6,917 bases of DNA from Bacillota bacterium (GCA_023415375.1 JAEZKW010000177.1:1-6917); one strand, 5' to 3'. Shown: positions 1 to 6,106, counted from the first letter of the stretch. Numbers and translations: made by a program. Notes: generated from the letters alone by a model not told the origin.

Positions 1-26
1 TTGCTATTTGTTATCCGATGATTGCC

Positions 27-184
27 AACCCGCGTGTTAAAACACACGGCTGCTATAAAGCAAACCCCATAAATGGGGTTAAAACCAAAAATCACAACCT
101 GCCAAATTTCTTTGATCCGGTTTTAACCGGATGGTACTTAGCCAGCCGTGTGTGCGTTGTTCAAAGAACACGATTAACCCGCGG
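27..184. repeat. Palindrome-rich intergenic element (structured RNA or MITE-like repeat)
   Basis: No convincing gene lies in this stretch, but it is packed with dyads. An 11-bp helix pairs ACACACGGCTG (42-52) with CAGCCGTGTGT (143-153). It encloses two perfect 8-2-8 hairpins, AACCCCAT-AA-ATGGGGTT (63-80) and ATCCGGTT-TT-AACCGGAT (115-132). Outside it, CGTGTT (33-38) can pair with AACACG (167-172), in competition with local hairpins at 34-45 and 158-170. The 8-mer AACCCGCG occurs as a direct repeat at 27-34 and 176-183. A closed multi-branch fold of this kind fits a small structured RNA, a palindromic repeat family or an insertion-sequence-derived end. Which strand is used, and whether it is transcribed, cannot be read here. 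The dyads are certain; the interpretation is open. Confidence 0.5.
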
Positions 185-300
185 ATTGATAACAAAGCAT
201 TTAGTATACATTTTCCATTTTATGTTAGCTTAACCTGATGACATTGGGCCGGCGGTACCCTAAGTCTAGGTTTTTGCCGTAGAATTCCCACAAAATAGTA

Positions 301-352
301 ATACTCACCCCCTTGATTGAATAAAAAGTAGAGAACAGTTGGGGGTGGGTAT
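301..352 (+). promoter_or_regulatory. Hairpin sequestering the ylxY ribosome binding site
   Basis: ATACTCACCCCC (301-312) pairs with GGGGGTGGGTAT (341-352) over 12 bp, eleven Watson-Crick and one U-G pair, with a 28-base loop. The 3' arm contains the only Shine-Dalgarno-like sequence of ylxY (GGGGGTGGG, 341-349), and the helix ends two bases before its ATG. If formed in the mRNA it would hide the ribosome binding site. No T-run follows, so it is not a terminator. No known riboswitch core is evident upstream. Translational control is inferred from the pairing. Confidence 0.55.
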
Positions 353-354
353 CA

Positions 355-1329
355 ATGCAGATTATTTTTTTAGGGCCAAAACGGCTGCGTTTATTGGTTG
401 TTGGTTTAATTGGTTTAGTCCTTATTACTGGAATTATGTTGAACTGGGAACAAATAGCCAGGAGAGTTATGGGAGTGAAGGCTGGAATAGAATTAGAAGG
501 CCAGCCTCTTCAAGGGTTACTTCCGAGTGAAGTTGCTGATCTCGTCAAATTGTTGGCAAGTAAGATTAACCGCGCTCCCCGGAATGCTTTTTACTACACA
601 GAGAGCGGCGAAATTATTCCAGCCCAAGCCGGGAAAATAGTAGACATTGCACTGAACGTAAATCGGGTTTTTAGCGCCAGGCCCGGCTCTCATTTGAGAT
701 TAATAGTAAATGAAGTCAATCCCATGATATCGGAAGATTTATTTAAGCCGGTATACCATGGCAGAACCGATGTTCCCCGGGTGGCTCTGGCAATTAATGT
801 AGCCTGGGGAGAAGAGTATCTGGGAGACATATTGAAGACCCTAAAAACCGAAAAGGTGAAAGCCACTTTTTTCTTTGTGGGTACTTGGGTCAAAGCCTTT
901 CCGGAATTCGTAAAGAATATTGCCAATGAAGGGCATGAGATCGCCAATCATGGTTTGTATCATGGGCATCCGGAACAGATGGGCCAGGATGAGTTGAAAA
1001 AACTGATTTTGGACAATACTGCATTACTTACATCCGTTATTGGGAAAAAGCCGGCCCCCTTATTTGCCCCGCCTTATGGAGAAGTAAATTCATCAATTGT
1101 CAATGTAGCCGGAAGTCTTAATTATCGTACGATTCTGTGGTCGGTTGATTCTATTGACTGGAAGAACCCAACTCCGGAGGTTCTTTTAAACCGGGTCTTA
1201 TCCAAGATTGAACCCGGCGGGATCATTTTATTACATCCCACCATTGCTACAAAAGAAGCATTACCCAGTTTGATTCGTTCATTGCGCAAAAAAGGTCTGG
1301 AACCGGGAACTGTCAGTTCAGTTTTATAA
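355..1329 (+). CDS. ylxY: YlxY-like polysaccharide deacetylase-fold protein, probably non-catalytic
   Basis: This 324-residue protein has an N-terminal membrane anchor (residues 10-29), an extracytoplasmic region (about 40-130) resembling the accessory domains of wall transpeptidases, and a C-terminal NodB/polysaccharide deacetylase domain (about 138-312). Recognisable pieces are KVKATFFFVGTWV (167-179), NHGLYHGHP (198-206), APPYGE (238-243), LWSVDSIDW (261-269) and IILLHP (290-295). The usual first motif TFDDG, which supplies the catalytic base and a metal-binding Asp, reads AINVAWG (146-152), and the Arg before PPYG is Ala238. It therefore probably does not deacetylate by the standard mechanism. 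YlxY of spore formers shows the same kind of divergence and sits between pnp and mlpA, matching this context; pnp would lie before the window. The ATG is chosen because GGGGGTGGG lies five bases upstream. A terminator follows 40 bases after the stop. Confidence 0.88.
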   Translation: MQIIFLGPKRLRLLVVGLIGLVLITGIMLNWEQIARRVMGVKAGIELEGQPLQGLLPSEVADLVKLLASKINRAPRNAFYYTESGEIIPAQAGKIVDIALNVNRVFSARPGSHLRLIVNEVNPMISEDLFKPVYHGRTDVPRVALAINVAWGEEYLGDILKTLKTEKVKATFFFVGTWVKAFPEFVKNIANEGHEIANHGLYHGHPEQMGQDELKKLILDNTALLTSVIGKKPAPLFAPPYGEVNSSIVNVAGSLNYRTILWSVDSIDWKNPTPEVLLNRVLSKIEPGGIILLHPTIATKEALPSLIRSLRKKGLEPGTVSSVL

Positions 1330-1369
1330 ATTTTTATTTGGTTAAAAAACACTGTTAAAAACGTTATTC

Positions 1370-1403
1370 TCCCACCATGCTCAAAATAATGGCGGGATTT
1401 TTT
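1370..1403 (+). terminator. Rho-independent terminator of ylxY
   Basis: TCCCACCAT (1370-1378) pairs with ATGGCGGGA (1389-1397) with one A/C mismatch and a 10-base loop, followed directly by six T (1398-1403). It ends the ylxY transcript, so the downstream lipoprotein gene needs its own promoter. Confidence 0.85.
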
Positions 1404-1483
1404 ATAATTCAAAAAAGAAGTAGAATATACTAGAAATCAGGAATTGAGTGATAATCGATAAATATCTTTTAAATTTTTTATTT

Positions 1484-1512
1484 TGATTTAAAGGATGTTT
1501 AAGAATGATATT
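1484..1512 (+). promoter_or_regulatory. Possible sigma-A promoter of the lipoprotein gene (weak)
   Basis: TTGATT (1484-1489) and GATATT (1507-1512) are separated by 17 bases, each matching four of six consensus positions. The region 1404-1580 is extremely AT-rich, so such matches arise easily by chance. It is listed because a terminator upstream means a promoter must lie in this gap. Nothing else stands out in the gap. Confidence 0.25.
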
Positions 1513-1595
1513 GAATTTTAAGATAACAATTTTCTATTGAAATAAATAAAATAAATACCAAAATTACGGCATCGAATTAAAAGGAGCGAGGTAAC

Positions 1596-2195
1596 ATGAG
1601 ATACCATATTAAATTTATTGGGATGGTTATTTTACTGTTATTTACCATCACGATGGCAGGTTGTCGTTTATCAGAACCCACGAAACCAACAGATTCGTTG
1701 TTAATCGGAAAAATTACCTTAGTGATGCGGGGATTTGATTCAAGTGAAAATATGCTTAAGCAAAGAGTCAATGGTAATCAGAGCCGGGGCATCAACATTT
1801 CTTTCCGAGACATGGAAACTGGAAAAACTTATTGTGTAATGACGGACGGACAGGGTTTCTTTTATATTGTCAATCCCAAACCAGGCATTTATGATATTAC
1901 CCAGTTGGGATTTAAATTAGAAGCAGGTGCGGGTTGGATGCAGATAACAGATAAGTCAGGATTCCCAATACATGTAATGGTGAAACCTGGTGAGGTTTTC
2001 AATTTAGGTATCATTCAGTGGTTGGCCGTTACCAATAAAGAACAGTCAATCCATTTCTTTTCTACGATAAAGCCGGACGATCATCCGGAACAATTAAAAG
2101 CTCTATTTGAAGAAAGATTTCCAAACAGCCTATGGTTACAAAGAACATGGGAAGATGTTAAAGTGGTTTTATCTAAAGATAATAGGACTTTTTAA
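1596..2195 (+). CDS. Lipoprotein with carboxypeptidase-regulatory-like beta domain, function unknown
   Basis: The 199-residue product starts with a lipoprotein signal: basic MRYHIK, hydrophobic core FIGMVILLLFTIT, and lipobox MAGC with the lipidated Cys at 23. The mature part has a segment at about 36-105 (IGKITLVMRG, then INISFRDMETGKTY, then TDGQGFFYIVNPKPGIYDI) typical of carboxypeptidase regulatory-like or CNA-B beta-sandwich folds, in which a T-D-G-x-G-x-F turn is followed by PGxY. Residues 110-150 are also beta-rich. The tail (163-199) looks helical and ends in a charged stretch. I do not recognise a family for the whole protein. It should sit on the outer face of the cytoplasmic membrane and may bind or present a partner. 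AAGGAG (1581-1586), nine bases before the ATG, supports the start. The gene is monocistronic and converges on the GH18 gene; a functional link is possible but unproven. Confidence 0.8.
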   Translation: MRYHIKFIGMVILLLFTITMAGCRLSEPTKPTDSLLIGKITLVMRGFDSSENMLKQRVNGNQSRGINISFRDMETGKTYCVMTDGQGFFYIVNPKPGIYDITQLGFKLEAGAGWMQITDKSGFPIHVMVKPGEVFNLGIIQWLAVTNKEQSIHFFSTIKPDDHPEQLKALFEERFPNSLWLQRTWEDVKVVLSKDNRTF

Positions 2196-2215
2196 ATTTT
2201 TATGTAATCAACTAC

Positions 2216-2279
2216 AAAAATCAATCAAATATACAATATAAAGCATCGTTGAAAGATGAATTTATATTGTATATTTGAT
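2216..2279 (-). terminator. Long AT-rich hairpin between convergent genes, terminator-like
   Basis: ATCAAATATACAATATAAA (2224-2242) and its perfect reverse complement (2261-2279) form a 19-bp stem, capped by an inner CATC/GATG pairing (2244-2247 with 2255-2258). On the minus strand a TTTTT run (2220-2216) begins three bases after the stem, which fits a terminator for the GH18 gene. On the plus strand no T-run follows, so termination of the lipoprotein transcript there is less certain. The stem is unusually long and has very few G-C pairs for a terminator. Confidence 0.55.
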
Positions 2280-2320
2280 AAATAAAATTTCAATGGGGTA
2301 ATCTCTTTTTAGGATTCCAT

Positions 2321-3616
2321 TTACATAATCCCCCGCTGAATCGTGCTCCATATGCCTGGGTCTTCATAGCCCAAACGCCAAACTGCAACACCCCGTAAAT
2401 TATATTTTTTTACCAATTCTGCTTTATGGGAAGTACTAAAACTATTTTCGTACCAGACCTGGTGAGTTTGTCCCCAACTTCGGTAAGTGAAATAAGGTAC
2501 CCGATATTTTGAGTTCCACTTGGGAGTAATCTTATACTTGCGGATTAAATTTTGAATCCCTTGGTAATGCAAAGCCTTGCCAGAATTCCCACTCCAATCG
2601 TAGCCATAAGCTGCAATTCCTAAGACAATTTTATAATTGGGAATTGAGTTCAGCGAATATTGGATAACCTTTTCAACCCATGGATAAGAAGCAACCGGAC
2701 CTGCCGGACCTCCGGAATAATGTTCATCGTAAGTCATAATCATCACTTGATCCAAATAAGGAGCCAATGCCTTGTAATCAAAAGCTCCGGATTGGTTGGA
2801 AGTTCGGTCGTCATAGGTTTTGGCTGGTACTGATGCTGTTATCAACAAATGCCTGGGACGTAATTCTGAAGCCAGTTCACTAAAAAAGGCGGTTAAATAA
2901 TAACGATCCCTGGCCGGAACATTTTCAAAGTCGATATTGACTCCCTGATAACCCTTCTCGATCAGCGTCCGGGTAATCCCATTTACAGCCCGGGAACGTG
3001 CCGCCGAATTTGAAAGCATCCGGTGGATGGTATTGCTATTAAAATTACTTCCCTTAATATTGTTAACCAAAGCCAAAGTATTAGCTCCGGCTGATTGGGC
3101 CAGATTAACCGACCTTGGATTGTGAGCGCTTTGGATATTACCGTACTGATCAACTTGAAATGAGAAGGGAATCACCGTATTAATCGCTCCCAAGTTTTCC
3201 GAGAGAGCCCGGTAACCTTTGTGATCTTTATTATTGTTTTCAACGTAATAACCGGCAATTACTTTTTGTTTGGAAGTATTCCCGGTTAGGCCACTGCGGA
3301 CAGAAACGGCCCATTTTGGGAGCCATCCTTGCTGCGCGCCTCCATTAACCTGGACTTGATACCAGTCGCTTTTTTCGGACAAGATTAATACGCGAGACCC
3401 TGCTGTCATCGTGCTTACAGGCTGACCATTTTGATAATTATCCCGGAGAGAAGTTTGTTTGGCGGAGATTGTCCCTGAACGCGGGAAATTATTACTTTTG
3501 GTATAACCGGAATAACCGGCATCAGAAAGTGAGTGGGAGGCGGAGTTACCACCAAATAGGCTGGATGTTAAGTAAAAAACCAGGGCAAGTACTGTTGTTA
3601 ATAAATTACCTTGCAT
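2321..3616 (-). CDS. Secreted SH3b-GH18 glycosidase, spore cortex-lytic/YaaH-SleL type
   Basis: This 431-residue exported protein likely hydrolyses an N-acetylglucosamine-containing polymer, probably peptidoglycan. A hydrophobic signal segment (5-22) lacks the usual basic N-terminus. A bacterial SH3 domain follows (about 48-107; SLRDNY, DWYQVQV, GWLPKW), probably binding wall. The GH18 barrel spans about 118-430. Its strand-4 motif GVNIDFENV (225-233) is the form seen in YaaH, YdhD and SleL spore enzymes, with Glu231 as the expected proton donor and Asp229 as its partner. MIMTYDEHY (292-300) and GVAVWRLGYED (409-419) are the later conserved strands. The spore relatives usually carry LysM repeats; here SH3b replaces them. 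The start is fixed by AAGGGAG six bases upstream and an in-frame TGA twelve bases before the ATG. The gene is transcribed alone, convergent with the lipoprotein gene. A chitinase-like role cannot be excluded. Confidence 0.85.
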   Translation of the reverse strand: MQGNLLTTVLALVFYLTSSLFGGNSASHSLSDAGYSGYTKSNNFPRSGTISAKQTSLRDNYQNGQPVSTMTAGSRVLILSEKSDWYQVQVNGGAQQGWLPKWAVSVRSGLTGNTSKQKVIAGYYVENNNKDHKGYRALSENLGAINTVIPFSFQVDQYGNIQSAHNPRSVNLAQSAGANTLALVNNIKGSNFNSNTIHRMLSNSAARSRAVNGITRTLIEKGYQGVNIDFENVPARDRYYLTAFFSELASELRPRHLLITASVPAKTYDDRTSNQSGAFDYKALAPYLDQVMIMTYDEHYSGGPAGPVASYPWVEKVIQYSLNSIPNYKIVLGIAAYGYDWSGNSGKALHYQGIQNLIRKYKITPKWNSKYRVPYFTYRSWGQTHQVWYENSFSTSHKAELVKKYNLRGVAVWRLGYEDPGIWSTIQRGIM

Positions 3617-3645
3617 GGATAACTCCCTTCAATGATGACAACATG

Positions 3646-3674
3646 TTTACATGATGATTCGTGGGCACTTTCAA
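3646..3674 (-). promoter_or_regulatory. Probable promoter of the GH18 gene, overlapping a dyad
   Basis: On the minus strand TTGAAA (3674-3669) and TGTAAA (3651-3646) are 17 bases apart, matching five and four of six sigma-A consensus positions. The -10 lies inside the palindrome CATGT-TT-ACATG (3643-3654), a possible operator. It sits about 30 bases from the start codon, allowing a short leader. I see no convincing sporulation sigma-factor match. Confidence 0.42.
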
Positions 3675-3724
3675 TGGATTCGTTATCTCTCCGCCTAACC
3701 CTTTATGTACATCCAGCCAAACTC

Positions 3725-3863
3725 GAGACGAAACGGTAATATAGTAAAGAATTGACAGAAGAATTTGGTTATTTGGTTGTTGGTTACCGGTTATTAACGC
3801 TTGGCTGTGTCTATATTGCAGCTTTTCATCTGACTGTTCCGCCCTTTGAGACGTAAAGGTAAT
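3725..3863 (+). repeat. 16-base imperfect direct repeat, second copy inside a hairpin
   Basis: GAGACGAAACGGTAAT (3725-3740) recurs as GAGACGTAAAGGTAAT (3848-3863), 14 of 16 bases identical and 123 bases apart. The second copy lies in a hairpin made by GCTTTTCAT (3821-3829) with ATGAAAAGC (3862-3870) and an inner CCTTT/AAAGG pairing (3843-3847 with 3855-3859). The purpose is unknown. The stretch 3655-3970 contains no open reading frame I would support. Confidence 0.4.
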
Positions 3864-3964
3864 GAAAAGCAGTAATTTAACAAAGACTAATTAGAATAGA
3901 TAGTTAAAAGTCAAGAATTAAACGCATGGGTTCCAATAGCAAACAACGAATAACAAATAACCAA
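3765..3964. repeat. Inverted clusters of a GGTTATT-type short repeat
   Basis: TTGGTTATTTG (3765-3775) is the exact reverse complement of CAAATAACCAA (3954-3964). Around each arm the same low-complexity unit continues in degenerate form: GGTTGTTGGTTACCGGTTAT on the left, and CAACGAATAACAAATAACCA on the right. The two clusters enclose about 180 bases. The window's first bases (TTGCTATTTGTTATCC) resemble the right cluster read in reverse. It could be a degenerate mobile-repeat pair or simple-sequence expansion. Confidence 0.4.
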
Positions 3965-3976
3965 TAACTGTTTTTT

Positions 3977-4164
3977 CATCCCAGCCCCTAACCGATTTAT
4001 CAAAAAGAGGATTTTAATCGCCTGGCGCGAAGATTAACATAAATAAGGATTTATGTAGTCATCCACTCCGGCTTTGCCTAGGCTAAGAAGTTATGAAAAT
4101 CGCCGGGATGGCTGTTCAACCGAGGCTTGTAAACAAGCCTATGAATCCTGGTTGAAAGTTTTTT
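3977..4164 (+). promoter_or_regulatory. Structured leader of mlpA, candidate cis-regulatory RNA
   Basis: CATCCC (3977-3982) can pair with GGGATG (4105-4110), and inside it CGATTT (3993-3998) with AAATCG (4097-4102), closing a domain of about 130 bases. Within are the 8-bp hairpin ACATAAAT-AAGG-ATTTATGT (4037-4056), a small CGC/GCG hairpin (4019-4027) and a GGC/GCC hairpin (4070-4078). A nested terminator-like hairpin follows at once, 30 bases before the mlpA start. Closed domain, then terminator, then ribosome binding site is the usual order of an attenuating leader. No known riboswitch signature (T-box, SAM, TPP, glycine, c-di-GMP, lysine) is recognisable. The pairings are visible; regulation is inferred. 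Confidence 0.35.
4115..4164 (+). terminator. Terminator-like nested hairpin before mlpA
   Basis: TTCAACC (4115-4121) pairs with GGTTGAA (4150-4156) around an inner perfect hairpin AGGCTTGT-AA-ACAAGCCT (4123-4140), and TTTTTT follows at 4159-4164. It lies downstream of no visible plus-strand gene and 30 bases before the mlpA ATG. It would either end readthrough from far upstream or act as an attenuator in the mlpA leader. Confidence 0.6.
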
Positions 4165-4194
4165 CTAGGTAGGCATTTCAATAAAGGGGAAACT

Positions 4195-5457
4195 ATGTAT
4201 CAGAAAGCGACTTTGTCAAATGGTTTGAGGATTGTCTGCGAACCTATTTCCCAAATGCACTCTGTCTCTTTAGGGGTCTGGGTGGGAACGGGTTCCCGAT
4301 ATGAAGAACCGTATCACAATGGTATATCACATTTTATCGAACACATGTTATTTAAAGGGACTCAAAAACGCACAGCCAAGCAGATCGCTGAAGAGATCGA
4401 TGCCGTTGGCGGTCAACTGAATGCTTTTACGACCAAAGAATACACTTGCTATTATGCAAAAGTTCTAAGCCAGCATTTTCGGTTAGGAATAGAGTTATTA
4501 TCCGATATGGTAACCAATTCAACCTTTGATGTTCATGAAATTGAAAAAGAAAAACAGGTTGTATTAGAAGAAATCAAATCCTTCGAGGATACCCCGGATG
4601 AAATGATTCACGATCTTTTTGCCGCATCAGTGCTCAAAGGGCATCCCTTGGGCTGGATGATTTTAGGCACCCAAGATACAGTGGAAAGGATCGATCGACC
4701 TGCGATTTTGGAATATCTTAAGCAACATTATACTCCGGATAATATTGTTTTTGCAGTAGCGGGAAATGTGCAAATCGACCAGATTGTGCCAGAAATTGAA
4801 AAACACTTTGCTAATCTTTACGGCAAGGCGCACCAAGAGTTGCAAACTGTCCCCGTGGCAGTTCCAGAATTGATCATCAAGCCAAAAAAAATTGAGCAAG
4901 TTCACTTATGTATTGGAACTCGCGGCGTCGCACGCAAAAGTCCAGATAAATATGGAGTTTTTGTACTTGATGGATTGTTGGGTGGAAGTGTTAGTTCCAG
5001 ATTATTTCAACAACTCCGGGAAGAACGGGGTCTAGTTTATGTAACGGGTTCGAGCCATTCGGCTTATATTGATACTGGAATATTCTCTATCTATGCGGGA
5101 ACCCGCCTAAAGAACTTTGCAAAAGTTATATCCTTAATTAAAGCAGAACTTCACTCACTGATGCAGGAAACCGTCAGTGAAGAAGAACTTATCAGAACGA
5201 AAGAACAACTTAAAGGAAGTTTGCTGCTAAGCTTGGATAGCACTTGTAACCGGATGAGCCGACTTGCTAAAACAGAATTGTTTGAAGACCAACTCTTTTC
5301 ACCGGAAGAAATTGTAGCCAAAATTGATGCCGTGACGAGTAGCGATGTGAAGAGACTGGCTAACGAGCTATTTACTGATGAAAAACAGTTTTTAACGGCG
5401 ATTGGCCCTTTTAAAACTGACTCTAAATATTTGAGGCGATCTTACTGTGAATATTAA
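4195..5457 (+). CDS. mlpA: M16 family zinc peptidase (MlpA/PepR/YmxG, processing-peptidase-like)
   Basis: This 420-residue soluble protein is an insulinase-family metallopeptidase. The inverted zinc motif HFIEH (46-50) gives His46 and His50 as ligands and Glu49 as the general base; Glu126 in VVLEEI is the distal ligand, at the spacing of mitochondrial processing peptidase. GGQLNAFTTKEYTCYYAKV (72-90) and the C-terminal LREERGLVY (274-282), whose Arg and Tyr help bind substrate, are also family hallmarks. Both M16 halves are present (about 1-210 and 230-415), the normal length for this bacterial group. The exact substrate is not established; the Bacillus relative is encoded after ylxY near the dap and dipicolinate genes. 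AAAGGGG (4183-4189) lies five bases before the ATG. The last 11 bases overlap dut, so the two are probably co-transcribed and translationally coupled. Confidence 0.92.
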   Translation: MYQKATLSNGLRIVCEPISQMHSVSLGVWVGTGSRYEEPYHNGISHFIEHMLFKGTQKRTAKQIAEEIDAVGGQLNAFTTKEYTCYYAKVLSQHFRLGIELLSDMVTNSTFDVHEIEKEKQVVLEEIKSFEDTPDEMIHDLFAASVLKGHPLGWMILGTQDTVERIDRPAILEYLKQHYTPDNIVFAVAGNVQIDQIVPEIEKHFANLYGKAHQELQTVPVAVPELIIKPKKIEQVHLCIGTRGVARKSPDKYGVFVLDGLLGGSVSSRLFQQLREERGLVYVTGSSHSAYIDTGIFSIYAGTRLKNFAKVISLIKAELHSLMQETVSEEELIRTKEQLKGSLLLSLDSTCNRMSRLAKTELFEDQLFSPEEIVAKIDAVTSSDVKRLANELFTDEKQFLTAIGPFKTDSKYLRRSYCEY

Positions 5458-5953
5458 CCATCAAAAAGTAAAATTAAAAATTGTATCTCCTTTGATGGCG
5501 CACGCGCGCGAGGACTCCTTCCCACTGCCTTCCTATGCGACCCCCGGTTCCGCGGCCATGGACCTTCATGCTTGCTGTGAAGCACCTATTGTTATTCCCG
5601 CTGGTTCTCAAGCTAAGGTGCCTACCGGAATTGCAATTGAAATTCCGATCCCGGAAATGGTAGCGTTGGTTTTTCCAAGAAGCGGTCTTGCTTCAAAACA
5701 TGGAATTTCCCTTTCGAATGCTGTTGGCGTTATCGATAGTGACTATCGGGGAGAAATCGTCTGTGTTATGAAGAACGACGGCACATCGGATTTTCTAGTC
5801 AATCCTGGAGACCGCATCGCTCAGCTTGGCTTTTTTCCTATATACCGGATTGATTGGGAAGAGGTCTCTGAATTGAATACAACCGCGAGAGGTACAGGCG
5901 GTTTTGGCTCAACGGGTTTAAGTCAAACTGTAAGTAACCCCGTTTTAAAGTAA
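5447..5953 (+). CDS. dut: Deoxyuridine 5'-triphosphate nucleotidohydrolase (dUTPase)
   Basis: The enzyme converts dUTP to dUMP and pyrophosphate in the cytoplasm, keeping uracil out of DNA and feeding dTMP synthesis. All five motifs of the trimeric family are present in order: PGSAAMDL (33-40), PRSGLASKHGISL (77-89), GVIDSDYRGE (94-103; Asp97 positions the attacking water, Tyr100 contacts the base), PGDRIAQLGFFP (120-131) and RGTGGFGSTG (148-157). Length (168 residues) is ordinary with a slightly long N-terminus. The GTG start is within the end of mlpA and has GAGG (5433-5436) ten bases upstream; an internal ATG at 5498 (residue 18) would remove the first conserved strand, so GTG is preferred. 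No strong terminator follows: 5954-6022 is AT-rich with no good GC hairpin. Confidence 0.95.
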   Translation: MNINHQKVKLKIVSPLMAHAREDSFPLPSYATPGSAAMDLHACCEAPIVIPAGSQAKVPTGIAIEIPIPEMVALVFPRSGLASKHGISLSNAVGVIDSDYRGEIVCVMKNDGTSDFLVNPGDRIAQLGFFPIYRIDWEEVSELNTTARGTGGFGSTGLSQTVSNPVLK

Positions 5954-6022
5954 GCGAATTGGTTAGAAAGAGAAAAATTGATTTTATTGGAAATTGGAGT
6001 TTTTTTGGTAACTGATTTTTGG

Positions 6023-6051
6023 TTGCAAGATTATCGGATACCCCATATAAT
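6023..6051 (+). promoter_or_regulatory. Sigma-A promoter of the small downstream gene
   Basis: TTGCAA (6023-6028) and a perfect TATAAT (6046-6051) are separated by 17 bases. Transcription should start near 6058, about 50 bases before the ATG at 6107. This is the best canonical promoter in the window and separates the next small gene from dut. Confidence 0.78.
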
Positions 6052-6106
6052 AGATTTTGCGATTTGATTTACGATTGAAGGGCGGATCGATTTTGGGGTG
6101 GTTTTC

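Noticed and set aside
18..233. 71-codon open frame on the plus strand
   Set aside because: It is built across the palindromic element, has no ribosome binding site and an atypical composition; the dyads explain the sequence better.
250..279. Weak hairpin CCTA/TAGG followed by TTTTT (259-275), possible upstream terminator
   Set aside because: Only a 4-bp stem; too weak to call as a terminator.
690..947. Minus-strand frame inside ylxY, and similar ones at 1122-1412, 1577-1771 and 4663-4905
   Set aside because: They overlap well-supported genes, lack ribosome binding sites and show no recognisable domain.
3469..3654. Plus-strand frame opposite the start of the GH18 gene
   Set aside because: It is antisense to the signal peptide and SH3b region and has no independent support.
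3752..3780. Perfect -35 hexamer TTGACA (3752-3757) as a promoter for mlpA
   Set aside because: No acceptable -10 lies 16-18 bases downstream (GGTTGT or similar).
4060..4110. Minus-strand GGCAAAGCCGG, resembling part of a c-di-GMP-I riboswitch
   Set aside because: Only a short fragment matches; the rest of the core is missing, and no gene on that strand follows at a sensible distance.
6098..6106. GTG at 6098 as the start of the small protein
   Set aside because: It lies inside the GGGGTGG ribosome binding site that serves ATG 6107, and has no site of its own.
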